The notes below the pieces were generated by a model that was given only the letters and a program-made list of their open reading frames with translations, made no database searches and was not told the DNA's origin. Source: Clostridia bacterium (GTDB taxonomy: Bacteria; Bacillota; Clostridia; Oscillospirales; Acutalibacteraceae). From it: a DNA stretch of 64,000 nt. The stretch covers positions 62,001 through 126,000 of the forward strand of contig JAFRQM010000049.1 of the NCBI GenBank assembly GCA_017428625.1. Direction: 5' to 3'. A program made the translations under genes and the position numbers. Positions 42,873 through 52,382 of the stretch are shown here, piece after piece (the first letter of the stretch is position 1; every line of letters begins with the position of its first letter).

Positions 42873-43970
42873 ATGAAAAAAGTTCTTAAAATAATACTCT
42901 GCATTGTGCTTGTCTGCGTTGTTGCCGCGGGAGCCGTTCTTGCCGTTAAACTGCCTCATCCGCTTAATTATGACATTAAATCAATAAAAAGCATCGGGTC
43001 AACCGTAAAAGTAATTTCTCAAACAGAAGACTGTGTCACAATTCAGAACACTGAGAACCGAAATTTTAAAGTTATCACATTTACCGATACTCACCTCGAC
43101 GGCAACAACAAAACATCAATTTTGACTGTTACAAATCTTGTAAACAATATAACAAAAGAAAAACCCGACTTGGTGATTCTCGGCGGAGACAATGTCACAA
43201 GCGCCCTCAATAAAAAAAGAGTGCATCAGCTTGCGCAGATTTTTGAAAATCTCGGCGTTTACTGGGCGGCTGTTCTCGGCAATCACGAGGGCGACAATAT
43301 CGGTTCCGTTTCGCGCAGAGAAATGGTTGAAACTTTTTCATCCTATGAGCACTGTCTTCTTCTTGAAGGTCCCGAAAACATCTGGGGCGACGGCAACTGT
43401 TTCATAAATGTTCTCAACAATGACGGCACCCTCTGCCACACATTTATCCTTATGGATTCGGGCAGCCGTATGAACGAGGAGCAAAAAGCGCAATATGGTT
43501 ACCCTGAAGATGAAAGACCTTATGACGGCGTAAAAGAGAATCAGGTTCAGTGGTATAAAGATATAATCGCAAAAAACAAAGAACAATACGGAGACTTTGA
43601 ATCAACAGTGATAATACATATACCTCTGCCTCAGATGGAAGCAGAAGCCGAAAAAGGCGAATATCTAACAGGCGAAAAACGCGAGGGGGTATGCGCGTCT
43701 GGTTTTGATTCGGGCTTGTTTGACGCAATCAAAGAGGTGAGCTCAACCACAAAAGTTTTCTTCGGCCACGACCATGTCAATGATTTTGCTCTTATGTGCG
43801 ACGGAATTATGCTCAGTTATATGCAGGCATCCGGCTACGGTTCATACACCGCGGCGAGCAAATTCGGTTATGAAGAAAAAGACTGGCTTCAGGGCTATAC
43901 TCTTTTTGATATTTCTCCCGACGGAACATACGAGCCCGTTCACCACAGAAACAGCGAGAATATGCAATAA
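42873..43970 (+). CDS. Exported metallophosphoesterase
   Basis: 365 residues. An N-terminal hydrophobic segment (about 3-25) acts as signal or anchor. Full metal-site motifs: FTDTHLDGN, LGGDNVT, GNHEGDN, IHIPLPQ and FGHDHVND. Relatives resemble the DCR2/phosphatase type. It follows GH31 by 10 bp; it might remove phosphate from sugar phosphates or wall compounds outside the cell, but the substrate cannot be read from the sequence. Confidence 0.87.
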   Translation: MKKVLKIILCIVLVCVVAAGAVLAVKLPHPLNYDIKSIKSIGSTVKVISQTEDCVTIQNTENRNFKVITFTDTHLDGNNKTSILTVTNLVNNITKEKPDLVILGGDNVTSALNKKRVHQLAQIFENLGVYWAAVLGNHEGDNIGSVSRREMVETFSSYEHCLLLEGPENIWGDGNCFINVLNNDGTLCHTFILMDSGSRMNEEQKAQYGYPEDERPYDGVKENQVQWYKDIIAKNKEQYGDFESTVIIHIPLPQMEAEAEKGEYLTGEKREGVCASGFDSGLFDAIKEVSSTTKVFFGHDHVNDFALMCDGIMLSYMQASGYGSYTAASKFGYEEKDWLQGYTLFDISPDGTYEPVHHRNSENMQ

Positions 43971-43978
43971 TACACAAA

Positions 43979-44005
43979 AAGGCTGCCTGTCGGCAGCCTT
44001 AATTA
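43979..44005. terminator. Terminator after the phosphoesterase gene
   Basis: Stem AAGGCTGCC (43979-43987) with its complement (43992-44000), loop TGTC, flanked by A-rich and T-rich sides. It lies between convergent genes and may serve both. Confidence 0.75.
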
Positions 44006-44006
44006 T

Positions 44007-44855
44007 TTATAAAAGAACAAGAGCCAGAATACCAAACATTGCGAGCAAAACGGAGATAATCTCTTTTTTGCCGGGTTTGTTTTCGGTAAAGAAACTGTAT
44101 ATTGTTGAAATAATCATTACTCCGCCTGTCACAAACGGGTATTGCGCCGAGGCGGGCAGACCTCTTAAAGCAATAAGCAAAAACAAATTGCCTACGGCGC
44201 ACATTGCGCCGTAACCGCACATATAAAACAGTCCTCTGCCATTGACGGCGCCGATCCTTTTTTTGGGAAAAAGCATTAGAATAACGCACAGCAGAACAGT
44301 TATGCCTTCAATCAGTATTGAGTAACCGGCGTCGCTTGTTTTGCTGAAACCCGAGGCGCTGAAATACTTGTTTATCACTCCGTAAAAACCGTTGGTAACA
44401 AAAACGCCGATATAATAAAACGCTCCGCCTTTTTTATCGCTTTTTTCAACAGTAAAAATCAGCGCGGCGGCAACAAGAACAAGGCAGACAATTTTACCTG
44501 CGGTTATTTGTTCTTTAAAAAACAGTATTCCTGCCGAGAACGGCAGAGCCATACCGCCTATCATATTGAAAACAGAATACTTCGAAAGGTTTGTTTTGCC
44601 GAGCGCGCGAAGAGAAAAAATGTTAAACAGAATTACATCAAAAGCGGCAATAAACGCAACAATAGATGTAAACGGTGTGAATTCAAAACGGAATTTGTTA
44701 ATCGCAAGCAAAGCAATAAAGCCCGCAAAATGCGAGCCGGCTGTGAATTTAAGAACAGCGTCTGTCGATGAACCGTATTTTTTACGGTATTTGTCGCTGA
44801 ATACAAACACAAGGCTGAACAGAAGCGCCGATATGCTTATTATTCCGTAATACAT
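44007..44855 (-). CDS. DMT superfamily (EamA-like) transporter
   Basis: 282 residues with about ten short hydrophobic helices in two EamA-like repeats and a tripartite internal symmetry typical of drug/metabolite transporters. The C-terminal repeat includes GGVMIISTIYSFFTENKPGKK. It is likely a metabolite exporter or importer; substrate unknown. It is monocistronic and divergent from the dGTPase gene. Confidence 0.82.
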   Translation of the reverse strand: MYYGIISISALLFSLVFVFSDKYRKKYGSSTDAVLKFTAGSHFAGFIALLAINKFRFEFTPFTSIVAFIAAFDVILFNIFSLRALGKTNLSKYSVFNMIGGMALPFSAGILFFKEQITAGKIVCLVLVAAALIFTVEKSDKKGGAFYYIGVFVTNGFYGVINKYFSASGFSKTSDAGYSILIEGITVLLCVILMLFPKKRIGAVNGRGLFYMCGYGAMCAVGNLFLLIALRGLPASAQYPFVTGGVMIISTIYSFFTENKPGKKEIISVLLAMFGILALVLL

Positions 44856-44885
44856 ATTTTTCTCCGTAATTATTATTCTGCAGTT

Positions 44886-44914
44886 ATTATATCACTCTCT
44901 TTTTATCGCCGCAA
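44886..44914 (-). promoter_or_regulatory. Promoter of the EamA transporter gene
   Basis: Minus strand TTGCGG (44914-44909), 17 bp, TATAAT (44891-44886), 31 bp before the start codon. Confidence 0.6.
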
Positions 44915-44933
44915 CACACCCGTCAAATAATTC

Positions 44934-44962
44934 TTGAAGAGATGTGTTTATTATGATATAAT
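44934..44962 (+). promoter_or_regulatory. Promoter of the dGTPase/GH51 operon
   Basis: TTGAAG (44934-44939), 17 bp, TATAAT (44957-44962), divergent from the EamA promoter. Confidence 0.65.
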
Positions 44963-44985
44963 TAACAAAATTTTTCTTTAAGAGA

Positions 44986-46188
44986 ATGTTTATGCTTTAT
45001 TATGAATATTTAAGTGAAGAACTTGCCGGCAGAATGCGGCGCGAAAAAGCGGAAAACTCGTTTGACCGTCTTGCTTTTGATGAGAATAATGTTATCCGCA
45101 GAAATCCGGATAAAGACAGAGCCAACATAATCCGCACGGCTTTTATCCGCGACTGCGACAAAATTATCCATTGTCCGTTTTATAACCGCTATGCCGATAA
45201 AACACAGGTGTTTTCATTTTATAAAAATGACGACATTACCCGCCGCGCACTTCATGTTCAGCTTGTGTCAAGAATTGCGCGCACAATCGGTAAAGCGCTC
45301 AACCTCAACCTTGATCTGATAGAGGCAATAGCTCTCGGGCATGACATAGGGCATACTCCTTTCGGTCACGCGGGCGAAAAAATTCTGGATGAGCTTTATT
45401 ATAATCGGGCAGGCAGACATTTCAGCCATAATATTCATTCTGTCAGAGTTCTCGATTCAATATTCCCCTATAACATCTCTTTGCAGACTTTAAACGGTAT
45501 TGCCTCACACGACGGCGAAATTGAAAAAAGCGAATACAGACCTCAGCCTCTTGATGATTATAATGAGTTTGACAGGCAGATTGAAGAATGTTACCTTGAC
45601 AAAGAAAATGTTAAAAGACTTGTTCCTTCAACGCTTGAAGGCTGTGTTATGCGGATTTCGGACATTATCGCCTATCTCGGAAAAGACAGGCAGGACGCCG
45701 CCCGCGCCAAAATAATAACTGAAGAGGAGTTTGAGCCCGGAGCAATCGGCTCAACAAACGCAGAGTTTATCAATAATCTTATTGTCAATATTGTCGAAAA
45801 CAGTTACGGCAAACCTTTTATCAAAATGGATGAAATACATTTTGAGGCGCTCAAAAAGGCAAAAGCAGACAATTACCGTCTTATTTACAATGACGAGCGA
45901 ATAAAAACAGCCGTCAACGCAACCGTTAAACCGATGATGGAAAAACTGTATGACCGGCTGCTTGATGACCTGAAAAAAGGCAACACCGACTCGCCTGTGT
46001 TCATCCATCACATTAAATATGTCAACAAAGCACATTATGAAAGGGCTGTTCCTTATGAGCAAACACCGCCTGACGGAATTGTTGTTGATTACATCGCCGG
46101 TATGACCGACGACTACTTTGTTGACCTTTACGCACATCTGTTCAAAGACGACAGCATAAAAATAGAGTATATCGGTTATTTCAGATAA
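44986..46188 (+). CDS. dgt: dGTP triphosphohydrolase-type HD-domain protein
   Basis: 400 residues. N-terminal RDRANIIRTAFIRDCDKIIH and TQVF match the dNTPase family; the HD motif is GHDIGHTPFGHAGEK (about 118-132) with the first His in the preceding helix RRALHVQLVSRIAR. SHDGEIEK and the C-terminal DYIAGMTDDYFVD complete the pattern. It hydrolyses dGTP (or other dNTPs) to the nucleoside and triphosphate. The start could also be ATG 44992; no strong ribosome binding site decides it. Confidence 0.9.
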   Translation: MFMLYYEYLSEELAGRMRREKAENSFDRLAFDENNVIRRNPDKDRANIIRTAFIRDCDKIIHCPFYNRYADKTQVFSFYKNDDITRRALHVQLVSRIARTIGKALNLNLDLIEAIALGHDIGHTPFGHAGEKILDELYYNRAGRHFSHNIHSVRVLDSIFPYNISLQTLNGIASHDGEIEKSEYRPQPLDDYNEFDRQIEECYLDKENVKRLVPSTLEGCVMRISDIIAYLGKDRQDAARAKIITEEEFEPGAIGSTNAEFINNLIVNIVENSYGKPFIKMDEIHFEALKKAKADNYRLIYNDERIKTAVNATVKPMMEKLYDRLLDDLKKGNTDSPVFIHHIKYVNKAHYERAVPYEQTPPDGIVVDYIAGMTDDYFVDLYAHLFKDDSIKIEYIGYFR

Positions 46189-46201
46189 ACGGGAGGTATT
46201 T

Positions 46202-48340
46202 ATGAAAAAGCTCAAAACGGTTTTAAGTATTGTTTTGGTTATATCGCTCCTCACTTGCCTTTTTGCGCACAACACAGTTTTCGCAGCGGGCAACGCCGCC
46301 GTTATTGATGTTGACGGAGAAGGGGAATTTAAGCCGATAAGCCAAAACCTTTTCGGCATATTCTTTGAGGATATCAACTATGCCGCTGACGGCGGTCTGA
46401 GTTCAAATCTTATAAGGAACAACTCGTTTGAGCAAAAACTTGCCTGGGCGCCCGATTATGACTGCAGAATGACCGGCTGGGAGATTCCTCTCGGACAGGC
46501 GGGGCTTGTGCAGGACGATCCTATGAGCGAAACAAACAAAAACTATCTGCATGCGGGCACCGACTGTGTTGCGGTAAATTACGGTTATCCCGACTCAGAC
46601 AAAACTTACGGCATATATCTCGAAAAAGGCGTTGAATATGATTTTTCATTTTACGCAAGAAGCAGTGAAAAATGTGAAATCTCCGCTTCGTTTGTCAATG
46701 AAAAAGAACAGAGCATCGTTTCTTCTTCGTTCAATATAGAGGGCGGTTTCAAAAAATATTCAACCGTCATAAAACCCTCTCGGACCGTTTACACCGTTCT
46801 TCAGGTTTCAATTCCCCGGGGTGCGGATGTTGATTTCTTTATGCTTGTTTCACACAACAGTTTCGGCTACGGCGATGATATGTGGAAGAATTCTACCTTA
46901 CGCGCCGACCTTGTTCAGGCGTTAAAAGAACTCAACCCCGCCTTTATGCGTTTCCCCGGCGGATGCCTTGTCGAGGGCGCTTATGACTGGGATTACGCAT
47001 ATAATTGGAAATATACAATTGGTCCGCTCGAAGAAAGAGTTCAGATTCCCAACATATGGGGCTATAACCAGAGCCTTGCGGTCGGCTTCTATGAGTATTT
47101 CTGCCTTTGCGATTATCTTGACGCTCAGCCGCTTCCCATTGTTCACGCAGGCCTTATGTGTCAGGGCAGGGGCGACTGGAAATATGATATTGACGGCCCC
47201 GAAATGCAGCAGCATATTCAGGATATTATGGATTTGATTGAGTATGCCAACGGCTCAACAGACACATACTGGGGTGCTGTAAGAGCGGAAAACGGCCATC
47301 CTGAACCGTTCAATATGAAATATCTCGGCGTAGGCAATGAAAACTGGATGGAAGATTACTGGGAGAGATTTGATGTCATATACAACGCAGTAAAACGCGA
47401 ACACCCCGAAATAACAATAATATCATCCGCAGGAGCCTGGGCTGACGGCAAAGAACACGAATACGCATGGGAGCAGATAAACGAAAAATACACCGACACA
47501 ATAGTTGACGAGCATTACTATGTTCCTACCTGGTGGCCTTATGTAAATGCCGAAAAATATGACAGTTACAGCCGCGACGGCGCAAAAGTCTTTGTCGGTG
47601 AATATGCCGTTCACAGAGGCGGCGGCGACCAGATTACCAAAAACAATCTGCAGGTAGCCGTTGATGAAGCCGTGCATATGATTAACCTTGTGCGAAACGG
47701 AGACATTGTAGATATGGCTTGCTACGCTCCGCTGTTTGCCCGTGAAGGCTACACACAGTGGGCGCCGAACTTAATCTGGTTCAACTCCAACGAGGTTGTC
47801 CGCACTCCGAGTTATTATGTTCAGCAGCTTTATATGAACAACACAGGCATCGGCGTTCTCAACAGCACACTGAGCGGCAAAACCGAAGATGTTTTTCAGG
47901 TAGTAAGTATAAACCCCGAAACAAAGCAGATTTATGTAAATGTTGTCAACTCATCGGGCGAATCGAAAAATGTCAACATAAACCTCAACGGTTTCAGAAA
48001 ACTTGACACGGTAGCCGAGCAAAGATATATCGGCAGCGGCCTGTTTAACCTTGCGAACAGGTTCGGAATACTTAACGGCATTGTTTCACCGCGTTATCAG
48101 AAAGTCGCGGTAATCAACAATAAAATCAGCCAATCCATTCCTCCTCATTCGCTGAGCATTTTCTGCATAAGTTATGACGGCGAAAACACATACGCGGGTT
48201 TAGGAAGTAAAACAGGCTACAAAACAGGTTCGTTGTTTGAAAATATTATTCTCGAACTTGTAGCGAATTTCGTAATCTGGTTCACCGAAACAGACTTGTG
48301 GCACGCAATTGATGCTTTTATTAAAAATCAGCAGCAATAA
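46202..48340 (+). CDS. Secreted alpha-L-arabinofuranosidase, glycoside hydrolase family 51
   Basis: 712 residues. A signal peptide (cleaved near VFAAG, about 31) is followed by FFEDINYAADGGLSSNLIRN, FMRFPGGCLVEG, the acid/base Glu in GVGNENWMEDYW (about 380) and the nucleophile Glu in FVGEYAVHRGG (about 466), then the C-terminal beta domain. It removes arabinofuranose side chains from plant polysaccharides outside the cell. After the enzyme domain there is a hydrophobic amphipathic C-terminal tail (about 690-712). It follows the dGTPase gene by 13 bp with GGGAGG before the ATG. Confidence 0.93.
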   Translation: MKKLKTVLSIVLVISLLTCLFAHNTVFAAGNAAVIDVDGEGEFKPISQNLFGIFFEDINYAADGGLSSNLIRNNSFEQKLAWAPDYDCRMTGWEIPLGQAGLVQDDPMSETNKNYLHAGTDCVAVNYGYPDSDKTYGIYLEKGVEYDFSFYARSSEKCEISASFVNEKEQSIVSSSFNIEGGFKKYSTVIKPSRTVYTVLQVSIPRGADVDFFMLVSHNSFGYGDDMWKNSTLRADLVQALKELNPAFMRFPGGCLVEGAYDWDYAYNWKYTIGPLEERVQIPNIWGYNQSLAVGFYEYFCLCDYLDAQPLPIVHAGLMCQGRGDWKYDIDGPEMQQHIQDIMDLIEYANGSTDTYWGAVRAENGHPEPFNMKYLGVGNENWMEDYWERFDVIYNAVKREHPEITIISSAGAWADGKEHEYAWEQINEKYTDTIVDEHYYVPTWWPYVNAEKYDSYSRDGAKVFVGEYAVHRGGGDQITKNNLQVAVDEAVHMINLVRNGDIVDMACYAPLFAREGYTQWAPNLIWFNSNEVVRTPSYYVQQLYMNNTGIGVLNSTLSGKTEDVFQVVSINPETKQIYVNVVNSSGESKNVNINLNGFRKLDTVAEQRYIGSGLFNLANRFGILNGIVSPRYQKVAVINNKISQSIPPHSLSIFCISYDGENTYAGLGSKTGYKTGSLFENIILELVANFVIWFTETDLWHAIDAFIKNQQQ

Positions 48341-48347
48341 TAAATTG

Positions 48348-48375
48348 AGGGCTTGCATCCGCAAGCCCTATTTTA
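48348..48375 (+). terminator. Terminator after the GH51 gene
   Basis: Stem AGGGCTTGC (48348-48356) with its complement (48361-48369), loop ATCC, then ATTTTAT. Confidence 0.75.
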
Positions 48376-48409
48376 TACTTCATATATCAAGACCGTGTTT
48401 AAACTTTTG

Positions 48410-49426
48410 TTATAAAAGGTTTAAAATCCAGTTTAAAGGGTAGAATATAACCGAAACAGCAATTATAGTGTTAAGCATACCGTAAACAAGATGGAGACCG
48501 ATTCCTGAATCTCCGAGAAAATCCATAAAAGAATCGAAAACTTGCTTTCCGAAAGAATTTTCATCAAGAGTGTGTATGACAACCGAATCGGAACATATCA
48601 CCTTTCCCTCGCTTGAAAGAAAATCAACACTTATTGTATATTTACCGGTTTTGTCAGCAGAAAAAGCGATAGCGCTGTTTTTGCCCGAAGAGTCGGCAAT
48701 TGTGCCTGAAATGGTTATTTCTTTATCCGCATTCCATTGAAAATTGCCGTCGAAATATTCGCCTGTGTAGCATTTTAAACTGATTTTTGTTTCTTCTTTT
48801 GTGGGAGTGTGTGTTATAGGTCTGTTTATTTCACAAAACGGTTCCGGCTTTTCTCCGTTAAACATTTCTGTCCAATTGTCATTTATGATATGATAATATG
48901 ACATAGGCTGCGATTCAACATACCACTTTCCGTCGCGGTCATTATAATATAACTGTGTATCGTTGAAAAACACTCTTCTCCAATCTTCCTCATTTCCGCT
49001 GTAACATAAGTATTTACAGTATTTTGAATTGTTATAACTGTTAACAGCAGATGTTGAAATGATTTTTAAACTTAACGGTAAATCAACCCTGCAAAGAGGA
49101 ATGTTATTTGCGCGTTGTGCCTCAACTGCAAAAGCGTTTGCGCCTATTCCCGTAATTCCTTCTTCAACTGTAACGCACCAGATTCTGTCAAAATAATCAT
49201 ACCACGGTTGTCTTTTCGGGTGTTGCGTGTTCGTCTCGTAAAAATCGGTTTCACCTTCTCCGCTGATAACAAGAGTTCCGCTTTTATAAAAAGTCCATTT
49301 GACATTGTCGTTTTCCGTTAGTCCACAGTTGCCCGAATCTATTATGCCGTCATTTGCGGCAAACACCGGTGCAACTGCAGAAAAAGAAATAATTAAAAAC
49401 AGAAATATTGAAATCAGTTTTTTCAT
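48410..49426 (-). CDS. Secreted BspA-related hypothetical protein with C-terminal membrane segment
   Basis: 338 residues. A signal peptide ends at FAAN (about 24). Residues about 35-100 carry the entry module typical of BspA-like proteins (WTFYKSGTLVISGEGE and VTVEEGITGIGANAFA), but only about one leucine-rich unit follows. Residues 205-300 look like a beta-sandwich Ig-type domain (CYTGEYFDG, ISGTIADSSGKNSAIAFSA). The C-terminus is hydrophobic (about 318-338). A surface protein related to the large LRR protein at 4657. It has its own promoter. Confidence 0.7.
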   Translation of the reverse strand: MKKLISIFLFLIISFSAVAPVFAANDGIIDSGNCGLTENDNVKWTFYKSGTLVISGEGETDFYETNTQHPKRQPWYDYFDRIWCVTVEEGITGIGANAFAVEAQRANNIPLCRVDLPLSLKIISTSAVNSYNNSKYCKYLCYSGNEEDWRRVFFNDTQLYYNDRDGKWYVESQPMSYYHIINDNWTEMFNGEKPEPFCEINRPITHTPTKEETKISLKCYTGEYFDGNFQWNADKEITISGTIADSSGKNSAIAFSADKTGKYTISVDFLSSEGKVICSDSVVIHTLDENSFGKQVFDSFMDFLGDSGIGLHLVYGMLNTIIAVSVIFYPLNWILNLL

Positions 49427-49453
49427 TTGAAGACTCCCTTTGTTTTTGGTATT

Positions 49454-49482
49454 ATTGTATTCACCACCGCATTAAGATTCAA
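49454..49482 (-). promoter_or_regulatory. Promoter of the BspA-related gene
   Basis: Minus strand TTGAAT (49482-49477), 17 bp, TACAAT (49459-49454), 28 bp before the start codon. Confidence 0.6.
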
Positions 49483-49599
49483 CTGCATATTGAATTAAGA
49501 TTAAATTAAAATTGTATTAATAATTAATTAAAAAATCTTTTCAATTTGCTTGTTCTTTCACATTTATTCTCATATATCAGACAAATTAAAAAATAACAA

Positions 49600-49628
49600 A
49601 TAAAAACTGCCGTCTGCAGCAGACGGCA
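49600..49628 (-). terminator. Terminator of the histidine operon
   Basis: Minus strand stem TGCCGTCT (49628-49621) with AGACGGCA (49615-49608), loop 5 nt, followed by GTTTTTATTTG. It lies 10 bp after the hisIE stop codon. Confidence 0.8.
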
Positions 49629-49637
49629 ATTATGTTT

Positions 49638-50273
49638 TTATTGCATTTTTTCCTGTTTTACCTTGTGGTCAACAATATGGCGTTTCGCAAGTTCCGCCGT
49701 AACCTCGTCAATGGTTATTCCCTGCTCAATCATCATAACGGTAATGTGATAAATCAGGTCGGCAATCTCAAATACGGTTTCTTCTTTGTCTCCGCCTTTA
49801 GCGGCAATAATAACCTCTGTGCACTCCTCACCGACTTTTTTGAGAATTTTGTCAATTCCCTTTTCAAAAAGATATGTGGTGTAGGAGCCTTCTTTTTTCT
49901 CAACTTTTCTGCCGACAAGCATTTTGTAAAGGTTTTCATAAGAGAACTGCTCGTCATCGCTCTCAACAATATCGTTGAAAAAGCAGCTTTCGCTGCCCGT
50001 GTGGCAGGCAGGACCGCTTTTGATAACATCAATAAGCAGCGTGTCGCAGTCACAGTCGGTGCGTATTGAAACTATCTGCTGTTTGTTGCCCGAAGTTTCG
50101 CCCTTTCTCCAGAGTTCCTGCCTTGAACGGCTGTAAAAACAAGTGAAGCCTTCTTTTATGCTTATGTCAAGGCTCTCTGCGTTCATATAGGCGAGCATAA
50201 GAACCTTTTTGGTGTAATGGTCCTGAACTATTGCGGGAATGAGCCCGTCGGAATTATATTTAAGTTCAATCAT
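49638..50273 (-). CDS. hisIE: Bifunctional phosphoribosyl-AMP cyclohydrolase/phosphoribosyl-ATP pyrophosphatase
   Basis: 211 residues, a HisI-HisE fusion. HisI (about 1-115) has [27 protein letters not shown] and [13 protein letters not shown] (zinc-binding Cys). HisE (about 125-211) has [18 protein letters not shown] and [13 protein letters not shown]. It catalyses steps 2 and 3 of histidine synthesis. Last gene of the operon, two bases after hisF, ending before the terminator. Confidence 0.96.
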   Translation of the reverse strand: MIELKYNSDGLIPAIVQDHYTKKVLMLAYMNAESLDISIKEGFTCFYSRSRQELWRKGETSGNKQQIVSIRTDCDCDTLLIDVIKSGPACHTGSESCFFNDIVESDDEQFSYENLYKMLVGRKVEKKEGSYTTYLFEKGIDKILKKVGEECTEVIIAAKGGDKEETVFEIADLIYHITVMMIEQGITIDEVTAELAKRHIVDHKVKQEKMQ

Positions 50274-50275
50274 TG

Positions 50276-51031
50276 TTATATCCTCATTTCAATATTGTTT
50301 TCGCGAAGGTAGAGTTTTAATTCTTTAATATTAACCTGTCTGAAGTGGAATATTGAAGCCGCAAGCCCTGCGTCGGCAACATCTGCGTTGAACAGGTCAA
50401 GAAAATCCTCTTTTTTGCCCGCCCCGCCGCTCGCTATTACCGGAATCGTTACCAGATCCGAGATGGCTTTAAGCATTTCAATATCAAACCCGTTTTTGAC
50501 GCCGTCTGTGTCAATGCTGTTCACAACAAGTTCGCCCGCTCCGTTTTTCTGACCGAATTGAGCCCACTCCAGAGCATCAATTCCCGTGTCAATTCTTCCG
50601 CCGTTCTGAAAAACCCTGAACTGACCGTCAACACGCTTTACATCCATTGACAGCACAACGCACTGGTCTCCGTATTTTTTTGCGGCTTTGCCTATAAGAT
50701 CGGGGTTCTTTATTGCGCCCGAGTTAACACTGACTTTGTCTGCGCCGCATTTGAGAACTCTGTCAAAATCGTCAAGCGAGTTTATTCCGCCGCCTACTGT
50801 CAGGGGGATAAACACCTCTGAAGCCGCCTGCTTCAATATATCGGTAAAAAGCTGCCTGCCTTCGTGTGATGCGGTTATGTCATAAAAAACAAGTTCGTCC
50901 GCTCCGCTTTCATTATAAAACTTTGCCATATCAACAGGGGAGGCTACATCTTTTATGCCTTCAAAATTAACGCCTTTAACCACTCTGCCGTCACGCACAT
51001 CGAGGCAGGGTATTATTCTTTTTGTAATCAA
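50276..51031 (-). CDS. hisF: Imidazole glycerol phosphate synthase, cyclase subunit
   Basis: 251 residues. [20 protein letters not shown] starts the (beta-alpha)8 barrel; catalytic Asp 11 region and the second half-barrel Asp ([12 protein letters not shown], about 130) are conserved, with [14 protein letters not shown] near the phosphate site. It pairs with HisH. It overlaps hisA by 4 bp (ATGA). Confidence 0.97.
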   Translation of the reverse strand: MITKRIIPCLDVRDGRVVKGVNFEGIKDVASPVDMAKFYNESGADELVFYDITASHEGRQLFTDILKQAASEVFIPLTVGGGINSLDDFDRVLKCGADKVSVNSGAIKNPDLIGKAAKKYGDQCVVLSMDVKRVDGQFRVFQNGGRIDTGIDALEWAQFGQKNGAGELVVNSIDTDGVKNGFDIEMLKAISDLVTIPVIASGGAGKKEDFLDLFNADVADAGLAASIFHFRQVNIKELKLYLRENNIEMRI

Positions 51032-51756
51032 TCCGCGCTACCTCCGTCTGCGATTTTTATTACTCTTGCGAGGTCAAGTTTTTTCTCATAAACCGCCTTA
51101 CCTACTATGGTGGCGTAAATATTCATATCGCGAAGGGCTTTTATTTCATCCTCAAACGTTACTCCGCCTGAAGCAATAATATTAAGCCCGTCAATTTCAT
51201 TAAGCAGACCGAAAACCTCAAGGTTTGTGCCCGAGAGCATTCCGTCTTTTGAAATGTCGGTGTAAATAACGGTTTTTACGCCCGTATCACGCAGTTTCTT
51301 ACAAAACTCAACCGAACTTATATCCGTTGTTTCAAGCCAGCCGCCGACGGCAACCCTGCCGTTTTTGGCGTCAACTCCCACCGCTATCGCATCACCATAT
51401 TTTTTAACCGCTCTTTCAAGAAAAGGGTAATCCTTTACAGCCGCTGTGCCTAAAATAACTCTGTTTACTCCGAGCGAAAGATAATCTTCGATTCTCTTTT
51501 CGTTTCTTATGCCTCCGCCTACCTCAATAAATATGCCGCCGATTTCCGCCGCCTCGCGGATTTTTTCAAAATTCTCCGGCGAGCCGGTTTTAGCGCCGTC
51601 AAGGTCAACAATATGAAGGTTGCGCGCGCCTTTTTCAATAAACTCTTTTGCCATTTCGGCAGGGCTGTCGGCATAGACTGTTACCTTGTTGTAATCGCCT
51701 TTCACAAGACGGACTACCTTTCCGCCGATAATATCCGTTGCAGGGAATATTTCCAT
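51028..51756 (-). CDS. hisA: ProFAR isomerase
   Basis: 242 residues. MEIFPATDIIGGKVVRLVKG is the usual start of the half-barrel; Asp 8 and the second-half Asp (YTDISKDGMLSGTN, about 127) are the catalytic pair, and IIASGGVTFEDEIKAL binds phosphate. It isomerises ProFAR to PRFAR. It lies 12 bp after hisH. Confidence 0.96.
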   Translation of the reverse strand: MEIFPATDIIGGKVVRLVKGDYNKVTVYADSPAEMAKEFIEKGARNLHIVDLDGAKTGSPENFEKIREAAEIGGIFIEVGGGIRNEKRIEDYLSLGVNRVILGTAAVKDYPFLERAVKKYGDAIAVGVDAKNGRVAVGGWLETTDISSVEFCKKLRDTGVKTVIYTDISKDGMLSGTNLEVFGLLNEIDGLNIIASGGVTFEDEIKALRDMNIYATIVGKAVYEKKLDLARVIKIADGGSAD

Positions 51757-51768
51757 ACTTTTTCTCCG

Positions 51769-52374
51769 TTAAAGTTCTGCAAATGTTTTTAATAGAGCAA
51801 GCCCTTTTTCACCGCTTTTTTCGGGGTGAAACTGTGTGCCGTAAACATTACCCTTACCAACCACAGCGGGCACATCAACGCCGTATTCCGCGGTCGCAAG
51901 CAGGCAGTTTTCACAGTTTTTGGCGTAAAATGAATGAACAAAATAAAAGTAGTCGTTTTTACCGGCGCTTGCAAAAATGGGGTCATTCCTGACAATGTCA
52001 AGTTTATTCCAGCCCATATGCGGAACTTTCAGACCGCTTATATCTTCACCAAGAGGGAAAATCCCGCCTTCAAGCAGCCCCAGCCCGTTATGTTCGCCGT
52101 ATTCAAAGCTTTTTTCAAAAAGCAGCTGCATCCCGAGACAGATTCCGAGTATGTATCTGCCGTCTTTCGCAAGTTCTTTCAGAAGGTCGGCGTGACCTGC
52201 CGCATTGAGTTTGTCGGCGGCGTCGCCGAATGCGCCTACGCCCGGCAGTATTATTTTATCCGCTTTTTTTATTTCATCCGCGCTGCCCGTTATTTTGCTG
52301 TCAATTTCGAGAAACTGCAGGGAGCGCGAAAGCGAAAATAGATTTCCGCATCCGTAGTCGATAATCGCAATCAT
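51769..52374 (-). CDS. hisH: Imidazole glycerol phosphate synthase, glutaminase subunit
   Basis: 201 residues. Class I glutaminase: oxyanion strand KIILPGVGAFGD, nucleophile Cys in GICLGMQLLFEKSFEYG (about 78) and the His-Glu pair in GTQFHPEKSGEKG (about 180). It supplies ammonia to HisF. Confidence 0.96.
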   Translation of the reverse strand: MIAIIDYGCGNLFSLSRSLQFLEIDSKITGSADEIKKADKIILPGVGAFGDAADKLNAAGHADLLKELAKDGRYILGICLGMQLLFEKSFEYGEHNGLGLLEGGIFPLGEDISGLKVPHMGWNKLDIVRNDPIFASAGKNDYFYFVHSFYAKNCENCLLATAEYGVDVPAVVGKGNVYGTQFHPEKSGEKGLALLKTFAEL

Positions 52375-52382
52375 ATATTACC

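Noticed and set aside
44986..48340. A functional link between the dGTPase and arabinofuranosidase as a defence system
   Set aside because: dGTPases can be antiphage, but this one resembles the housekeeping dgt family and its neighbour is a secreted GH51; adjacency alone does not support defence.
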